Assembly (NCBI GenBank): GCA_013398955.1
Contig: VWPU01011840.1
Location: 1-64,000 of the forward strand
DNA length: 64,000 bases
Direction of reading: 5' to 3'
Source: Callaeas wilsoni
Taxonomy: Eukaryota > Chordata > Aves > Passeriformes > Callaeidae
Below the pieces are notes generated by a model. That model saw nothing but the letters and a program-made list of their open reading frames with translations, was not told the DNA's origin and ran no database searches. The position numbers and the translations under genes were made by a program. Shown here in pieces: positions 34,927 through 51,602 of this stretch (position 1 is its first letter; each line of letters starts with the position of its first letter).

Positions 34927-37900
34927 TAATATGTAATAATTATTGATTATAATATAATCATGTATTCAAAACTGTACATCCATGGATGCCCTACCACTAC
35001 TTGTTTAGCCCTTGCTCGGGCAGGTGCACAACTCTTCTGGCATTGCTGGGGTTGCCATTTCTTTTCCCAAGACGTTAACATTACTGATTGAACAGTTCTG
35101 AAAATGTTCCTTCTAACAGTTTGCAAATAACAACTCTTATTGTAGCTATGGGGTTATCATGGGCTGGCTGCCCCTATCAGAGGGAGGACACATTTAGGAA
35201 AGTACCTGCTGTGGGCCACTCTATTAGAAGGAGCAAATGAAAGCCATCTCCATCAATGTGGTTGCAGTCAGCAGAAGGTACAGGGCCGGATTTCTCCATT
35301 TTTCTTTATGCAGTTTTTTTTCTTTATACAGTTAAGTTAGGATCAAGCCCATTCAGGCTCCTTCTGTATTGACTGGAGAGAGATGAACATTTCTATTTAG
35401 AGCTCTGTTTAACGACAGTCTTAATCCTGAGATGCCAAAACCTCTCCAGTGGTATGAGAGCATTTTAAAGTGACTGACATACCAGTGCTGGCTTCCTAAG
35501 GAGAAATTAGGTCAGAATGTTTTGCTGCCTCTCAAACCTTCAATGCTGGTAGAAGGGAAGCAAGGACCTGTCAGTGAATCCAGTGCTGTGCTTCCTTCTT
35601 CTCCTTGGACAGTGTAAATGGTTTTACTTTTTTCTTGCTGAGGTTTATTGCAAACCCTCAGTTGAGCTCATACGCAGTCTTGCTTGGAAGACAAAGCAAG
35701 GCTTGGCTCAAAGAAAAGAGGGATCAACATGTAGGAAGGAATGCTGGTGGGAGTAGGGACAAGTGGAAGGCGTATTCAACAGACGGAAATTCATAGTTGG
35801 GTAAAAAAACACACAACAAAAGAGCAAATTTAGCAAATTTTTATTACAATTAGTATAATTTCTGTAGGCCGTTTTGCCACATCTGCTCAAGTTAGGCTGC
35901 TGATTCTTTACCAGAACTGGAATGCTTCATATGAGGGACAGTGGGGAGCAGTGCAGAGCCATCACATTTAGTAGGATGGGCTCCAGCTGCTGAATTGCAG
36001 CTGTCTATCCTCAGACATCTTCTACATTTAAAAAAAAATGTAATCCATGTGGTTATGAACTATGCCAGGACAAGCACAGAACAGTCTTCAGACTTTACAG
36101 AGGCACCAGTATAATTTGACAGACATAGGTGGTTTCTATGAATTAGGGCCAAAAAGTGAAACAGAAGAGCCTGGTAAGAAAAATGTGAAAGGGAGAAAGT
36201 AATTATGTGCTCTTGTGACATTTTTAGTAGAGTTTTGCAGACTCAGAAATCTCAGATAATTTCACTTGAAATATGTTTAATTCCTTGTCCAAATATAAAA
36301 TAATCTTTTCATGGTTTCCCTCAGTTACTAGTTAAATTTGAAAGTTTTTTGCCATGCAATCCAGAACATGCAAGGATTCTTGCAGAAAAACCTGAGATTT
36401 TTTTGTGCTTATTGTTTCTTTCTCTTCACTTTCAGGACTTGAAACTTTCTTGTACCACAGTCAGGACAAAACCATTCATTGCACAGAGGTTTATAGTCTT
36501 CATATCCATAAATCAGATATACAAATTAATGTTATTTTCTTGTGAACAAAAGCCCATATTTTTCTTAGTGATGTAATCAGAAAGTTGCTGATTTTTTGTC
36601 TAAGCTTTAGTATCTAAGAGAAGTAATAATAATTAAAATTATAAAAGAGAATGGAAGTAGATAAATGAGCAAATATTCATTCTCCCTTCCAATATTCAAA
36701 TTCATTGAAATAGGTTCAGAGTGAACAAAAGCAGTATTTCTTTATGTTTCCTGTAGGTAGGCTGTGTAGCTCTTTGCTGCAGGATGTTATGGATGCAAAA
36801 AGTTTATGCCAGTTCAAGCATAACTTTGACAAGCTCAAATATTAGATTTATGCAGACAACAAGAAATTCTTGATGCAGAAGATCACTGGAGACAGTGGAT
36901 GAATTAGTGCTGTGTGTTTGTCTGTCCTTTTTATGCTTTCTTACTTAGTTTCCAGTTGTTTGCCAGTGTTGAAACTTAGCCTGGAGAGATGGAGTTATGC
37001 CCCCATCCACTATGCCTACCCTGATGCTCAAAAATTCTTAGAGTAACATTCATAACATGTATCTCTAGGAGTTAATATAGAAAAAGACTACTTTTTCTAA
37101 AGCTGTAATAATTTTCTCTTGCAATACTTCAACTCCATCATCACAGCTGGTAATAAAAAATTCTTGATTTGTGCAATTTTTTTTTAAATTCAGTCAGGAA
37201 GGCTGAATTTATCCTTCTATTTCATATGGTGATGTATTTATAATTTATTAAACGCTGTTTCTCACCAGAGAGACTTGCATTGTTCTTGAGATTCGATCTC
37301 TTTCATTTTCCTTGGTTTCTGTAATAAGTGTGTTTGATATATTACTGGAAGGCTTGGGGGTTTTTTCGTATTACTCACATACTTCACAGTGCAGATTAGA
37401 AACCTCACAAGGGCTGTGCCAGCCAACAAAACTTGGTCTCAGACATGGGTCACTCTTTTGCTCTTAAAGACCAAACTTCTTTTTCCTTGAGTACTATATC
37501 ACATTTAGTATTACAAAAGGGAAAGCAACTTTTAAAGTTTCTTCTTACCGTGTTTCATAACAATAAATTAGAGACATAAAAGTGAAGCATAGCAAATAGT
37601 TATATAGGCACCTTTTCACTAATACCTGTATGGAAAGAAATGCAGCTATATTCACGGTACATTTCTGGTGTTCTAATGTTTGCTCTTTGTCATAAATATA
37701 AACGCAGAGTAAATCTAGAGGATATATTTATATAAGGAAGGAAAGTCATGGAAAATTCCATAAAAAGAGAAATTAAATTGGGTACAATAATGAACGGCAA
37801 AGTGCAGTACTGGTTTTGCTTTTCTAATAATGGTTGTTCTCCTGAGGTGTTTATCTTCGGTTTTGGTGGGATTAAAAGTAACAATGATTTCAAATTGTTT

Positions 37901-40554
37901 GAAAACTGAACTAATGAGTAAGAAAGAAATAACTACAATGGATACAGGTACTACTGGCCCAGTATGGGATTGCCTCACCTTTTTTATTCAACAAAGAAAG
38001 CTGAAGAAAAAAAATCTGGACCACTTTAGGCTGTGGTCATATATAGTTTATAAATACTGTTATATATGATATTCAGTCATTATTTTAAATATGCGATCCT
38101 AAATCAAAACCTCAACCAAGCTTTGAAATAAATAGTCATTTTTTGCAACTATTTTTAACAGACTGTTGAGAGCTTCTGTCAAGTTTATAATAGCATGCTC
38201 TTAATTCTCAATATACAAACATTAAATTTGTTTTTCAAGTGAAGATTTTGACATTTTGTCAAAACAGCACTAGAGATATACTTCTATAATCCTGCCAGCA
38301 GGCATTATTGTATTTCTTGCAATACTTAGTGCTTTTACTTTGTAATAATACAGTACTATATTTTTATAGACAAGTAAAAAAAAAATCCACAAATACATGT
38401 GATTCTGCTGCATTGTTTAATCCTGGTCCAGTTGTATGCAAGTAGAAGTTTGTATAAGTGCTCATGGAATTTGTGTTTAGTTTTATCTATGCAAAAGGAG
38501 ACTTGAATTATGCAAAAGTAAGAAAATCATAGTGTGAGACTGACATATTCAAATTACTTGAGTCTTATATTTTTATTCTGGTACACAGGAGTAGAAAAAA
38601 CACTGGCAAAATTAAATATAAGATTTAAGGGGAAGCCATTAATCTGGGCACAATCTAAATGGAAAATATTTGTACATACCTACTTGCAGAGACGTTTGAC
38701 TGTACTAACTACCCTAGACCCACTTCATCCATGTAATTTACATTGTGACATGGGATATGATTACTTTGATAATGAATGTTTACTCTCTTTTGCATAAGCT
38801 TTCAGTGTAGTAGGGAAAAAGTCTGACAAAATTTGCAATGCCTTGTCAACAGCAAAAGCTCTACCCACACACACACACCAGCTGGATTTACCTAGAGACA
38901 GACTTGATTTTGGGCTTTCTGGCATCGCCAGTTTTCCCCAGATTTGTCATTGGACACTATTGCTGTACATCGAAATCAACAGCAAGAAAATGCAGCAATT
39001 ACTTAAGAGGGATTTCCAAAACAAACAGAAATGATTTACAGAATATGGTATTGCAAACACTATCCCTGCAGCAGTACTGTCTGTTTATAAGTAATCAAGG
39101 TATTTTTATTTTTGAGATGATGGAAAATTTTCCTGTGTGACAAAACCATCAACACTGCACAGAGTGATGTATGAAGGGAAGTATAAGCTTACGAACTCTT
39201 ATGTCAAGTTGCAGTTATACAGTGCCTTGAAGCATACAGGAAAGTCTGATACAGTATGGTTCATGTATTTTAGTTAAGCCAGAATGTACACATATTTCAT
39301 TCCTCACAGTTGTGTTTTTGTCAGGCTTGATGTCACCTTATACTACAGAGGTTGCTACCAGGTCAGAAGCGGGAGAGTACCAGTCACACCTGGAAAATAA
39401 GACATTTATAGATCCTGGGTTTAAAATGTTTTTTTTCTGACTGACTATAGAAGTCAAGAATGGGTCTTTTACACTTATCCAAAGTTCAGAAGAGGGAGCT
39501 CTCAAGTGTGTGAAGCAGAAATAAGCTATGATGTTTAGTGTCTGCCTGGAGCAAAGTACAGAGAGTTGCTATAGCAGGGAGATCTAAAATGATGTGTATG
39601 ACCATGGATGCAGAAGAATAGCTGTTGCTACATTATTAATACAATTTTGTGAAGGCATGTGCAACGCACAGAAATGGCTGTGGCAGTCCAGACTGATGGA
39701 TCCACTGGGCCATACCCTGCCTGCCGCAGGGGCCATCAGCAGGTGCCTCAGGAGCAGCAAGGACAGGTTAGGCTTGTGTAAGACTTGCCCTAAGCACTTT
39801 TCCAGATCCCAGATATTTTTATCTGAGGGGATTTCCAGACATGCTATTGTTTGTGTGTTCAGGGTGTGCCTGCATTAGCATTTTTATTTTGACTAGGGTC
39901 TGTTTTGATGTGAAGCTTTGGCTAAGCAGAGCAGTCCTAGGGCACCCAAGTAGAGTCCTTCCAGTCAAAGCTAACCTGGAAGGTGTCCTCCAGGACAGTT
40001 CCTGATTCCTCCAGCCCCTACTGAGGATGCCCAGGAGACTAGATCAGGCTGGACTTGCACTGAAATAACCTCTCAAAACAGCCAGCGGAGCCTGATGTAG
40101 TTGCCACCACTTGCGTGGTCCCACAGATCCGACTTGCTAATGTGGTCCAGCTGTAGCACCCCTGAATGCTTCACTTCCAGGGATGTCTTTAGGCTCCTCT
40201 TGAGCCCTTGTAATATTTTGGGAGCCTGGCATGGGGTTGTTTTGGCAAAATGTGCCACAAATGTCATAGCTTTTATCTGAACTCATATTTAACCAGGCCA
40301 CTGCCAGCTCCCTTGGGTGATCTTGCTTTAGTGTTGGACAGGCAATGAATCTGATCCTCACCCCACTCTCTGCTCGTTATTATGTGGAGAGCAGGGTTTT
40401 CTCTTGCACTTACTCTTGTTTGTGATGCTCGAGAACAGGATGAAATTGAATTCAGTGCTTTAGAATCATCCTTTCACTTGGCTAATATTAAAATATGTGT
40501 GGTACCATGAAGTCAGCTGAATTAACCTTCTCTTACCAATGATTATAGAGTAAT

Positions 40555-41035
40555 GGGTATAGTGATAACATGGTTTGTGGCTATATAAATTGACTTCAGC
40601 AAGTCTTTTGATGCCCTGGCAGTTAAATCTTTTCACTTAACAATCTTAAAAGCAAACTAGGCTAAAGCATTTTGGCAGAAATTACAGCAGAAGGATAAAA
40701 AGCTGTTTAGGAAATCATGTCCAAGAGAAGTCAGTGAGAGCTCGCTGTTAAAATAGAAGGATAGCTACAGCAGCATTCTTCAGTTTCTGCCGTGGGCCTA
40801 GCACCAGACCACATTTTCATTAATCATTTAGGTGACGGAACAGAATGTGTTTGCCTATTAAATATGTAGATGACACCATGCTGAGAGGGGCTGCGAGGTC
40901 TTTGGAGACGGGATGAGAACTCAAAAAATGGAGATGTGATCTGAATAGGAGCAGGTGTGAGGTATACATTTAGGCAGGAATGATGAACTGCACAAATGTG
41001 GGATGGGGAATGTTGGCAGCTTCTTCCAGGCTCTA
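40555..41035 (+). mobile_element. Old CR1-type LINE fragment, reverse-transcriptase part
   Basis: Read in + frames with several shifts, the sequence shows the order of CR1/L3 reverse transcriptase motifs. These are an IDFSKSFDAL-like stretch at about 40590-40620, GPSTRPHFH-INHLGDGTECVCLLN at about 40793-40863, then KYVDDTMLRGAARSL at about 40861-40908. The catalytic (Y/F)xDD box is visible as YVDD. The RT C-terminal 'NLMKFN..KCKVL..GR' zone is strongly decayed near 40940-41030. Divergence and frameshifts make this much older than the other CR1 copies here. It is non-functional. Confidence 0.75.
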
Positions 41036-44000
41036 CCTTTCCCTGCAGACTGCTCCAAATATTAGTGGCACACAGAGTACCCTCAGCCGCTGTTGTTTTT
41101 CTTTCTCCAGAATTTGTCAGGGCTTGGGCTTGTCGAGGCTCGGGGCTCAGCTGGACACTATATTCTTTAACTGAGTTTCCTTATGAGGCCCTGAGAGAGA
41201 CCATTGGACAGTGAGCTGGTAACCCAGCCAGGCACACGGAGGTTTCCCATCACATACATGGAATAAGTTTCTTGCACACAACGTCATATTTTCCCCCCAC
41301 CGATTACGGCCGTCTGTCACACTGTGGGTAACACACTGATCTCCTGAGTAGACTCGGAAGTTGCAGGTGTTAGCAATGTTGCTTATTCAGTCATGTGCAA
41401 GGTTTGGCCAGGTCTTTGAGACAAACAACCAGTTCGATGTCACTTCTTCCTCAGAAGATGATCTAGAAATGCTGAATCTAACATTTATGGAAAATATTGT
41501 TAAAAATGCATATTTTTTCCCACCAAGTGGTGTCCAGGGGTGGGTAGCATTCAGAACATTCAGGAAGTCAAGCTTTGCTTGACTTTGCTTTGTATTATTT
41601 TGTCCAGTTTGGTGAGACTGTAGAGAATGAGAATCAGAGCCTAGCAAAGAAGATAGACAGGGAAAGGTTAGCCTAACAACAAAAGGGATCTGGGAACAGT
41701 CTTCAGATGCATGCAGATACAATGAAGGGAATAATTTTTCCCCCACTTTCACAGATTAAACTTCTACTTCTGTAATGAAAGCTGAAGTTGTATGTTCTGA
41801 TGAAGCAGCTGTCCAAGCAGCAGAGATTTCCTGGAGAGATCCGTAAGAGCAGGACAGACAAATCTTGCTTGGGAATGATGGAGGTGCAGTGGTCCCAAGA
41901 AGGGGTCCTGAGGCAGGGTTGGGAGTCGTTCTGTCAGGTGAGGGTCTGGGGCACCCAGACAGATTACCTGTGAAGGGGAAATGGAAATGAGCCTCCACCC
42001 AAGCTTGCAGCCCTGCGTTTGAAATTTTGAATGCAGTATTCATAAGTGAAAGGTGCTTGCAAAGATGGAAAGCTGGATGCCTCTTACAAATAGACTTTTT
42101 CCCCTGCCCCCACCATGCTCTGCTCCATGTCCTCACTTGTTTAGGTTTGCTTGTTTGTTTATTTGTCATGAAGTTTTGTTTATACTCTTTCCATCTTATC
42201 TGTTCCCTATTTTTTTTAGTGTTACTCCTACAGGTTTAATACTTGAAACGTTTAGGCGTAGCATGTCTGTGAAAAAAAATTTTACAACTGGTAACTAAAG
42301 CCACACTCCTAAAAACAGTGTCAGAGACCAAAAGCAGCCCTAATTTAAATTAGTCAGTAGGAAATGCCACTTTTCATTGCATCTAAATTTTAGATTACAT
42401 ATTTAGAACATCATTGGTCAATATACGTGTTGAAGAAATTCTGGTCTGTTTATTTTATGGGGTTATAATTTATTTCAAGAATTTTGTGCATAATTTTCTT
42501 TCTCTTTTCTTTTTATTAAAGATTTTAATAATCAAAATAGTGCATAGCAGAAAAATTAACTGGGAAAATTGGTACTATTTGTTACGGTTTAGTACAGTAG
42601 GTGAAAGAGCAGTCAGCATTCAAAGTTTAAATAATTTAAATAAATATTCTGAAGTGTGCATTGTCATAGGAAAAAAAATATGTTATTGGGATGTGTAGAT
42701 AGATGTGGCTGGATAATTTTTGTTGTTTGACACAATCAGAACCACTTTTTTAGTATAGGTCAGATGTCTTCAGAAGATTCTGTGCTTAACCTTGAGTTAC
42801 ATCTTAACTTGTTCGGCTTTGTTTGATGTAGCCTGAAATATTTAGGTAAATATATGATGTGAAACATGTAAGATATGCTAATTCTCAATAAGTGTAGATT
42901 TGCAGGCTGAGCATGAGAATTTCAAGACCTTTTCCTTTCATTCAGCACAAGCGACTGTTATTATTTTGAGTAATTGTGCCTATGTGGTGTTACACAGATG
43001 TCCAGAGTCTCCTCCTTAATCTAACCTTTGACCTCAACAGGATGTTTTCCTAGGAGAGAGAATCCCTTGTATGAGAAGTATACCTGTCTGTTCAAGCTGG
43101 AATGCTGTGGTCTAGGCAGATTAAAATGAAAAATTTTGTATCTACTGAACTCTAAAGAGTAGTTAATATTAAGTGAGTAGTCAAATTGAGAAACATAAAA
43201 AGGTAGTGTTTTTAGCCATCAAAATAAAAGTATTTGTCAATTTCAGACTGTGAAAGAAAGTTTCCAAAAGAGATTTAAAAATGTGTTGTTGCATTTCTGA
43301 GGACTGTGGTACTGCTAATTAAATTAATGGGAAAGATAATTGATGCTGGGTGTCTGCTTTGTTAATATACAAGCATTCACTGTGATAGAGTCTATGGATG
43401 TTAAGAGTAGCAAAATATCTTCAAAGTAGCATGTTTTCAGAAAAACTCTGTTGTTCTCAACTACATGAATCATCATTCTTTTCTCACCTGTTCAATAACA
43501 GTAAATATTCTTATAAATATGTGTTGCTGAAGCGAAATATTTAGCATACAATAATGTTTGTAAAGATTTTTATCCTATCTTGAAGGTACTCATTGGAAAT
43601 GTTCAGTGTTGAGCAGGCCTTTGTAAAATACTAGAAATTTCATCTTCATAGTTTGTATATTTAACACTTACTAATTTAAATTACCATAGGAAAATAAATG
43701 CTCTGGTTTATGCTATATTTAGGAATAATTCTATTTTTCTGGCTCAAATGTAGCAATCTAAAAGTGTCTCCAACCAGGCAAATTGGAAAATTTTTCAATT
43801 TCTATATGTTTGGGTTTTTTTCACACCTGGATTCTTTTTCACTTGGATTTTTCTTACCCGTCACTGTAACAGTTATTTTAAAGCATTTAAGGTATTTAAG
43901 TTTGAAAAGCTAGAGTTAAATTAGTGTTGTTTTATGAAAAACTGGTTTCCCTTAACGTAGTTTGTTTAGAGTTTAGTCTTGTAATAATTGAAGGAATGAA

Positions 44001-44196
44001 GTAATGATGTTTTTTTCTAAGTTTTTTAGATGTGTTTACTGAAATAGTTTGTCACTCTGTTTCTACATATAACTTGAGCTAGATTGAATTAATTTATGAA
44101 TCAATGTTACCATTTACCTTTTTATATTTAATTATCTTAGTTAAGACTAGTGTAAGCAAGTAAGTTGAGCATTTTGAAGATTCAGCTGAAGGGTAA

Positions 44197-45812
<1,616 letters not shown>

Positions 45813-48800
45813 TAGCATTGGGAGTAATACTTTGACCACTTGAGGTTTGGTTGGTAGATACAGGTTGTCTGAAACCTGTTGATATAATCAAGGTCTGCAA
45901 AGGTCTACATCCCATCAGAGAGTGAAGAACTTCCAGGAATGATTGCTAAAACAACATTTTGGTCTGACTGATTGGCTGTGCTCTATATTGAGAAGGCAAG
46001 AGGAAGAATGCTTTTGGACATGGCCAGATTAGTCTAAAATTTTTTACCTTAGATTTTTTTAAATCTAAATATTGCCTGATGCTTTTGAAAGTCTGCTTAT
46101 GAGTCAAATCTTTCTATTATGCACAGTTTACAAATCATAATTGAACTGATGAATATGTCTACATGTTGAGTGGATTTCCTTGGTAATTCTCAGAAGAGAA
46201 ACATGATTTTAGGTGAATAAGAACAGTTTAAGAGTGGAATGTCCTTACGAGATCAGACTTCTTTTTTTCAGGATTGTATTTGAAAGCTAAGAGCTTGTGC
46301 TAAAATCTGTTATAGCCTTTTATGTTCAACTCACGTGAGTTATAACTGGAATGTGATTTTTCGTTAACCTTAAAAATTTCTGCATGTGAAGAACAACTAC
46401 ATAGTTTTGTCTGGCTTCATGTAAGGCTTCTATCTTCTTGTAAAGCTTCTATTTAGTACTAAAAGGTTTTACCCTACACCCAGCTGAGTGAAGGGCAAAG
46501 CTACCTCCAGTTCAGTCTGTGCCTGGATCAGGTTCTGAGTTTCTCTCAATAGCTTTTTGCACTGTAAAAATCTAAACCAGTACTACTTTGCAACCTTTCT
46601 TGCTTGTTCAGGTAAGGTTTGTTTTCAGAAACATTTACTGTAATAACAGTGTTACTGTTTGAGGAATAAAATTAGATTTTTTTCATTATATGTCAGAAAA
46701 GCAAGTTAATTCATCAGCCTTGATTTCCTAGGTGTTGTTAGTTTATATTTAGGTAGTAAAAAGAAGCTAGAACTTAAATGTTTCAATGATTATTGTATGG
46801 ATATGTACGGACAAAAGCATTATAGAAGAGTATTATGTATTTACCGGAAGTTGTTTTCCATTTTTCACACTAAAATCAGCCTTTGTGTGTTATCCCAAAA
46901 TCTATGACAATTCAGTTCAGAATGAGGAGAACAAATCCCAGTGCTCACAAAAAAGCTCAGTGACAACAGAATCTCATCACTGGCATTTGGGCAGCAGAGT
47001 AGTGCTGGAAAAGCCTAATTAATCAGTCGTTGCCATAGAAGTACTAATGTGAGCATACTTTTTTCCATCTGTTACTAGTTCCCTGTAGTGGATTCATTAA
47101 CTGGGGCCTGAACATAAACACTTTATTGCTGGATGGTTGAAGCTGGGGAAAGTGGCTGGTATTCAGTTGCAAAGAGATATAAATACGTATGCTGCAAGGA
47201 GGGGGCTGGCTCCTGGCTGCAGCTCCATCACTGTTGGCACTGTTTACGTAAGATGCAGCTTTTGCCTGGCTGGCTCTGGTTGCATGGCACCTGGCACAGT
47301 ATTGCTGCATTGCTAAATGACAGCCAGCTGTTGATCTTGACAGGAATGATGGCATTAGTGCTTGTGCTGTGGATAAATACTAAAGCTTTTTGGTGAGGGG
47401 TAGCAACATGCCTGTCCTTGGCTCTCAGATGCTGTCATGAAACTGCCATTCTTGTTTTGTTTTCTTGAGGTTTCATCCAAATCAGTTTCTCTTGGGTTAT
47501 TGACAGCTTCAGACAACAGTTAGCAATTACCAAGGATGTTAGAGAAAGACTGTCAAATGTTCAAAGCAAACATGCTAAAGCATGAGAGAATATGAGAATT
47601 TTAGGGTTTATTTGTGGCAGCAGAAGGTGCATGTTTTTAAAAGTGTTTGCCTGTGATTACTGGCCTTTAAAATCAGAAATACGGATCATAAGTTAATCTG
47701 GAAAAAAAAAAAACTTGAGGGGAATTACTGTTCCTTTCACCTGTATTCTTGTTTATGAGCAATCTAGCACCATGTTCTCTTTTATTTCTGCACTACGGTG
47801 AGGGCTAGAAATGCCCTTTTAAAAAATTAAATCTAGGCTGATCACATAATCATTAAAATACAAAAGCTGGATCTTCGAACAAACGAAAATGTCCTAATTA
47901 AATAATAGGGGATTTGGCAACTTGGCATTCAGCTCTTTTCATAATGCCTGAGTGAGTTTCATGGTGAATGACTATGAATGATGTCCGGCCTTGCTGCTGA
48001 AGGGATTGATTTTCTTTCCCTAATTCTCTACCTCATTCCTGCTAACTTCTTCCTTGTGCCACCCTTTTCTGTATCTTCTTACTTTTTCACTGTTTTTATC
48101 ACCTGCTCTGCTTTTGCTGCTATTGTGCTCTGTTTTCCTCCTGCTTTTGTCCTTCAGCTTTCTCGTAACAAAATAACACCTTTATTTTTCAGTTTGCGCA
48201 GTCGTGGCAAAAATGACTCCATAAAGCACTACATTTTTATTTAAGGATTATTTGAATTTAGTGAATTTAATAGAAATGTGTGAAACTATAAGAATATGTC
48301 CTTCCAGAAGATAGACAAAGAAACAAAACATTTCCATTTGCTTTTGGATTTTTTTAACTATGTACAGAGAGTGATGTATTGATAAAATATAAAGTTACCT
48401 GTTACTTTAATTGACATTAGGGCTGATTAAGTTTTGGAATATGGAAAAAGTTGGAGCCCTTTAGGATCTTGGAGCAGGTGAAAATACATCTCAGAATTGG
48501 CACAGAATACTGTGGTCTTTACATACATTTCCATCCTCAGTGAAAGCAGTTATACGCAGAGGTTTTAAAGGAATTTTCCTTTAAATTATAAGCTATTTTT
48601 TTGTGGTTTAATATACTTTAGAGATAAAGAAAAACAAAGCCTGGTTTCACTTAACCCTTCATTTGTGACCTGTAGGCTTAAGTGGAAAATAAGCCTTGTA
48701 CCCAAAGTGAACTTTCCTGTTTTTCAGCTTCTTGTTTCTCCACAAAACAAAGAAATCAAGTAGGTAGAATTTAGAAATGACGTACAGGCAATGTTTTGAC

Positions 48801-49883
48801 TCCAATGCCAGTATTCAAAACAAAAGGCCTACTTAAGCAGTTTGACATTGGTATTTCTTTTCTTTAGTTAAACTGTACCTCCCTCAGAGATTTGTACCTG
48901 ATTTTGACCATACCTGAAAAGACACTGACTGAACCTGTAAATCCCAGGCAACAAGAAGAGATTGTTAGCTTTCCTACTCATTGTGTGACACCTCACAGTA
49001 ATTAGTTAGCAATTAGTGGCTTAAAATTGCAAAAGAAGATTGGATACGGGATTATTTTTTTAAAACCTTGTTCTAGCCTTGTCTTTTTTTAAATTTACAG
49101 CCCCCGCTGTAATGTCTGATGGCAGAGTTTGATCTACTATGATGCTTTAAACCAAGGTTCTTGTGCTTTTCATTAGAGCAGTTGCAAGTTTGTGACTACA
49201 CAGATATTTAAAACCATAATGCAGATAAGGATTTTGCTTCTGTTAAATATGTAGGTACCAAGAGCTTTAACATAGTTTTTGCGTTAAGTGGAACTTCCTA
49301 TACAAAAAGATTGTGTTTTATCTAGGAGTTAAGATTTCTTTGAAAAGCAGTCCATTTTGTTTCTTCTTTTAACTCTTGTGTTATTTAATCTGATACTTTC
49401 AGTAGGTGCCAATGAATTTCTTATGTTTTTTCTGCCTAATTATATTAACCTAATAAATGACATTGTTTTAGTATTACTTTAGAGAAAATCATTTTGTTTT
49501 ATTTCTGCCATGTAAAATTACCTTGGAGTGAAATGGTTAGAAAGGTTTAGGAAAACCTGTTTTACAGACTCAGAAATGTGCTAAAATTGTTTGATAATAA
49601 AAAGCCAAGATGTGTACACTGAAACGCAAAATATATATTTGCAGCCATTTATTTAAAATTAGTCAAATGGGTTCATAACCAATATCATGCTCTGTTGCCC
49701 ATTTATTCTGCTTTTCAAAATGATTTTCCTATTTATGGATGGAAGCTCAGAAGGGAGTTATTCCTACCTTATTTCATTAGCAGTTGATAATCAAGATGTA
49801 GCTAGTGATCTTCATTGCATCTTAGACCTTTAGCCCATCTGACTCCTTTTAATAACTAGAGCAGAGGCTTCTGTGAGGTGACT

Positions 49884-49943
49884 TCTGTTAGTGCTCAGGC
49901 GCAACAGAAATCCTCTGTTAGTGCTCAGACACAACAGAAATCC
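49884..49943. repeat. 30-base tandem duplication, two copies
   Basis: TCTGTTAGTGCTCAGGCGCA... at 49884-49913 is followed directly by a second copy at 49914-49943 with two differences (GCG to ACA). It is a local duplication with no coding role seen. Confidence 0.95.
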
Positions 49944-50212
49944 TCCTCTGTTTAAAAAAAAGAGAAGCCCGACGAACTGTGTAGGATGATGAGGTGCTAA
50001 CTGGGCACAGAGATAAACAGAAATGTCAAAGGGAGAAGAAGCCTCAGGCGTAGCTAAAGAGAAAATACCACCTGCTTTCCACCTCACATGCCTACAAAAG
50101 TAAAGTAAAGGAAGGCATAGGTCTACAAATAGAGCGATATTAAAACAGAGACACAGAATACTTTTGTTCATATTTTAAAGTCTTTCCATTTGAATTAAGA
50201 AGCCAAATACTC

Positions 50213-50227
50213 TTTTTTTTTTTTTTT
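50213..50227. repeat. T15 homopolymer
   Basis: An uninterrupted run of 15 T in an EYA1 intron. Confidence 0.9.
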
Positions 50228-51602
50228 GACTGTGCCAGTTTAAATAGAAGACTTATTTTTAAGGGCAAAGATCATCAAAATAGCATGATGCAATTTTTTT
50301 CCTCATTTATAAGGGCTATTTTTTTATTTTAAAAAATTTGCTCTTAATGTATGTGAGTTCAGTAATAGATATTTTGTCTGCTTGATGTAGCTTTGCTTCT
50401 AAATTTCAGAAATTCTTTCTCTGGATAGCAGTTCTTGGGTTTTGGCATTTCCAAAAGGCAAACAGGCTGCCAAATCACCATTCTTTTCCAGCTCTTTACT
50501 ACTGACTCATTTTGCCTTTTAACCAGTAGTTACAGAAAAATGTTTGTAAGTTCAGAGATCATGTCGAAGCACCTATTCATTTTATTGAAAGGTGGAAAAA
50601 GAAACTAAGGACTGCATCTCTTGCTTTTTAACTGTGACTTGTCATCAAATTTAGACTATTAGCTTACTTTAAGTAAAATATGGGTTGTCACTTCTTCAGT
50701 TCTATTTAAAATATAATTCCTAACAAACCAACATTATTAACAGAGGGCGTTATGGTATAATATAACGTTTTCTTTCAAACTCATGCTTCTGTGCACTTGG
50801 ATAGACTTGGCATTATAAATGAGAAACTCTATATCAAATGTATGTATTAGGCTCTCTTTTCAATTTTTCAGATTGAAAATATATAAAACACCAAAAAAAT
50901 CAAAACAAGACAAACATCTGTAATGCATTTGGTAACCACAATGCTGAACATGCTTTTTGAGTTTATTAGCTCAGTAAGGAATAAGTTGTTATGGTAATTT
51001 CTGTAGAGAAGTTAAAGTGTGTTATGTATTAATAACAAACAATAGTTTTGTTCACTCTGCATGGGTGGGCCAAACTGGAAGCATAATTAAAGCATTTGTG
51101 GACGATCAAGGAGTGGTTTTAAATATAATTACCATTTGCAAATGAAACATCAATAGTTCTTTGCTTTAAAGTCACTAGGTATTCCCAGGACTGAATCCTG
51201 TCATTGGTGACCAGGGAGAGTTTATTTTGAGTAACAATAGCATTATCACACCCCTGGTTGATCATAAAGCTTGTGAGCAGTTGTAGAATCTGGAGAAGTT
51301 TTGGGTGAAATGGATTTGCCCTTTCTGCACAGAGAGCAAAGACCCTGTGCTGGCAATGCATGAGGGTGTCCACAGAAGTCCCATTGCAGAATCTTGGAGT
51401 CAGTTGAGTTAAAGTCAAATTTTTGAGTGTTACTGGTAAGAGTTGTAGTACAGGGTGAGACAGTTACTGAACTTAAACTGACAAAGCAGATGTTGCAATT
51501 TACACAAGTAGTATGTTATGAAAAACTGTTCCTCCAGTTTGTATTTGGGTATGTATGTTAGGCACAGTATTGATGGTATACTTGTTTAATTTTTTCTTTA
51601 AG

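Noticed and set aside
36740..36900. Possible old LINE or SINE tail
   Set aside because: There are only vague word similarities; no ordered landmarks or motif support the call.
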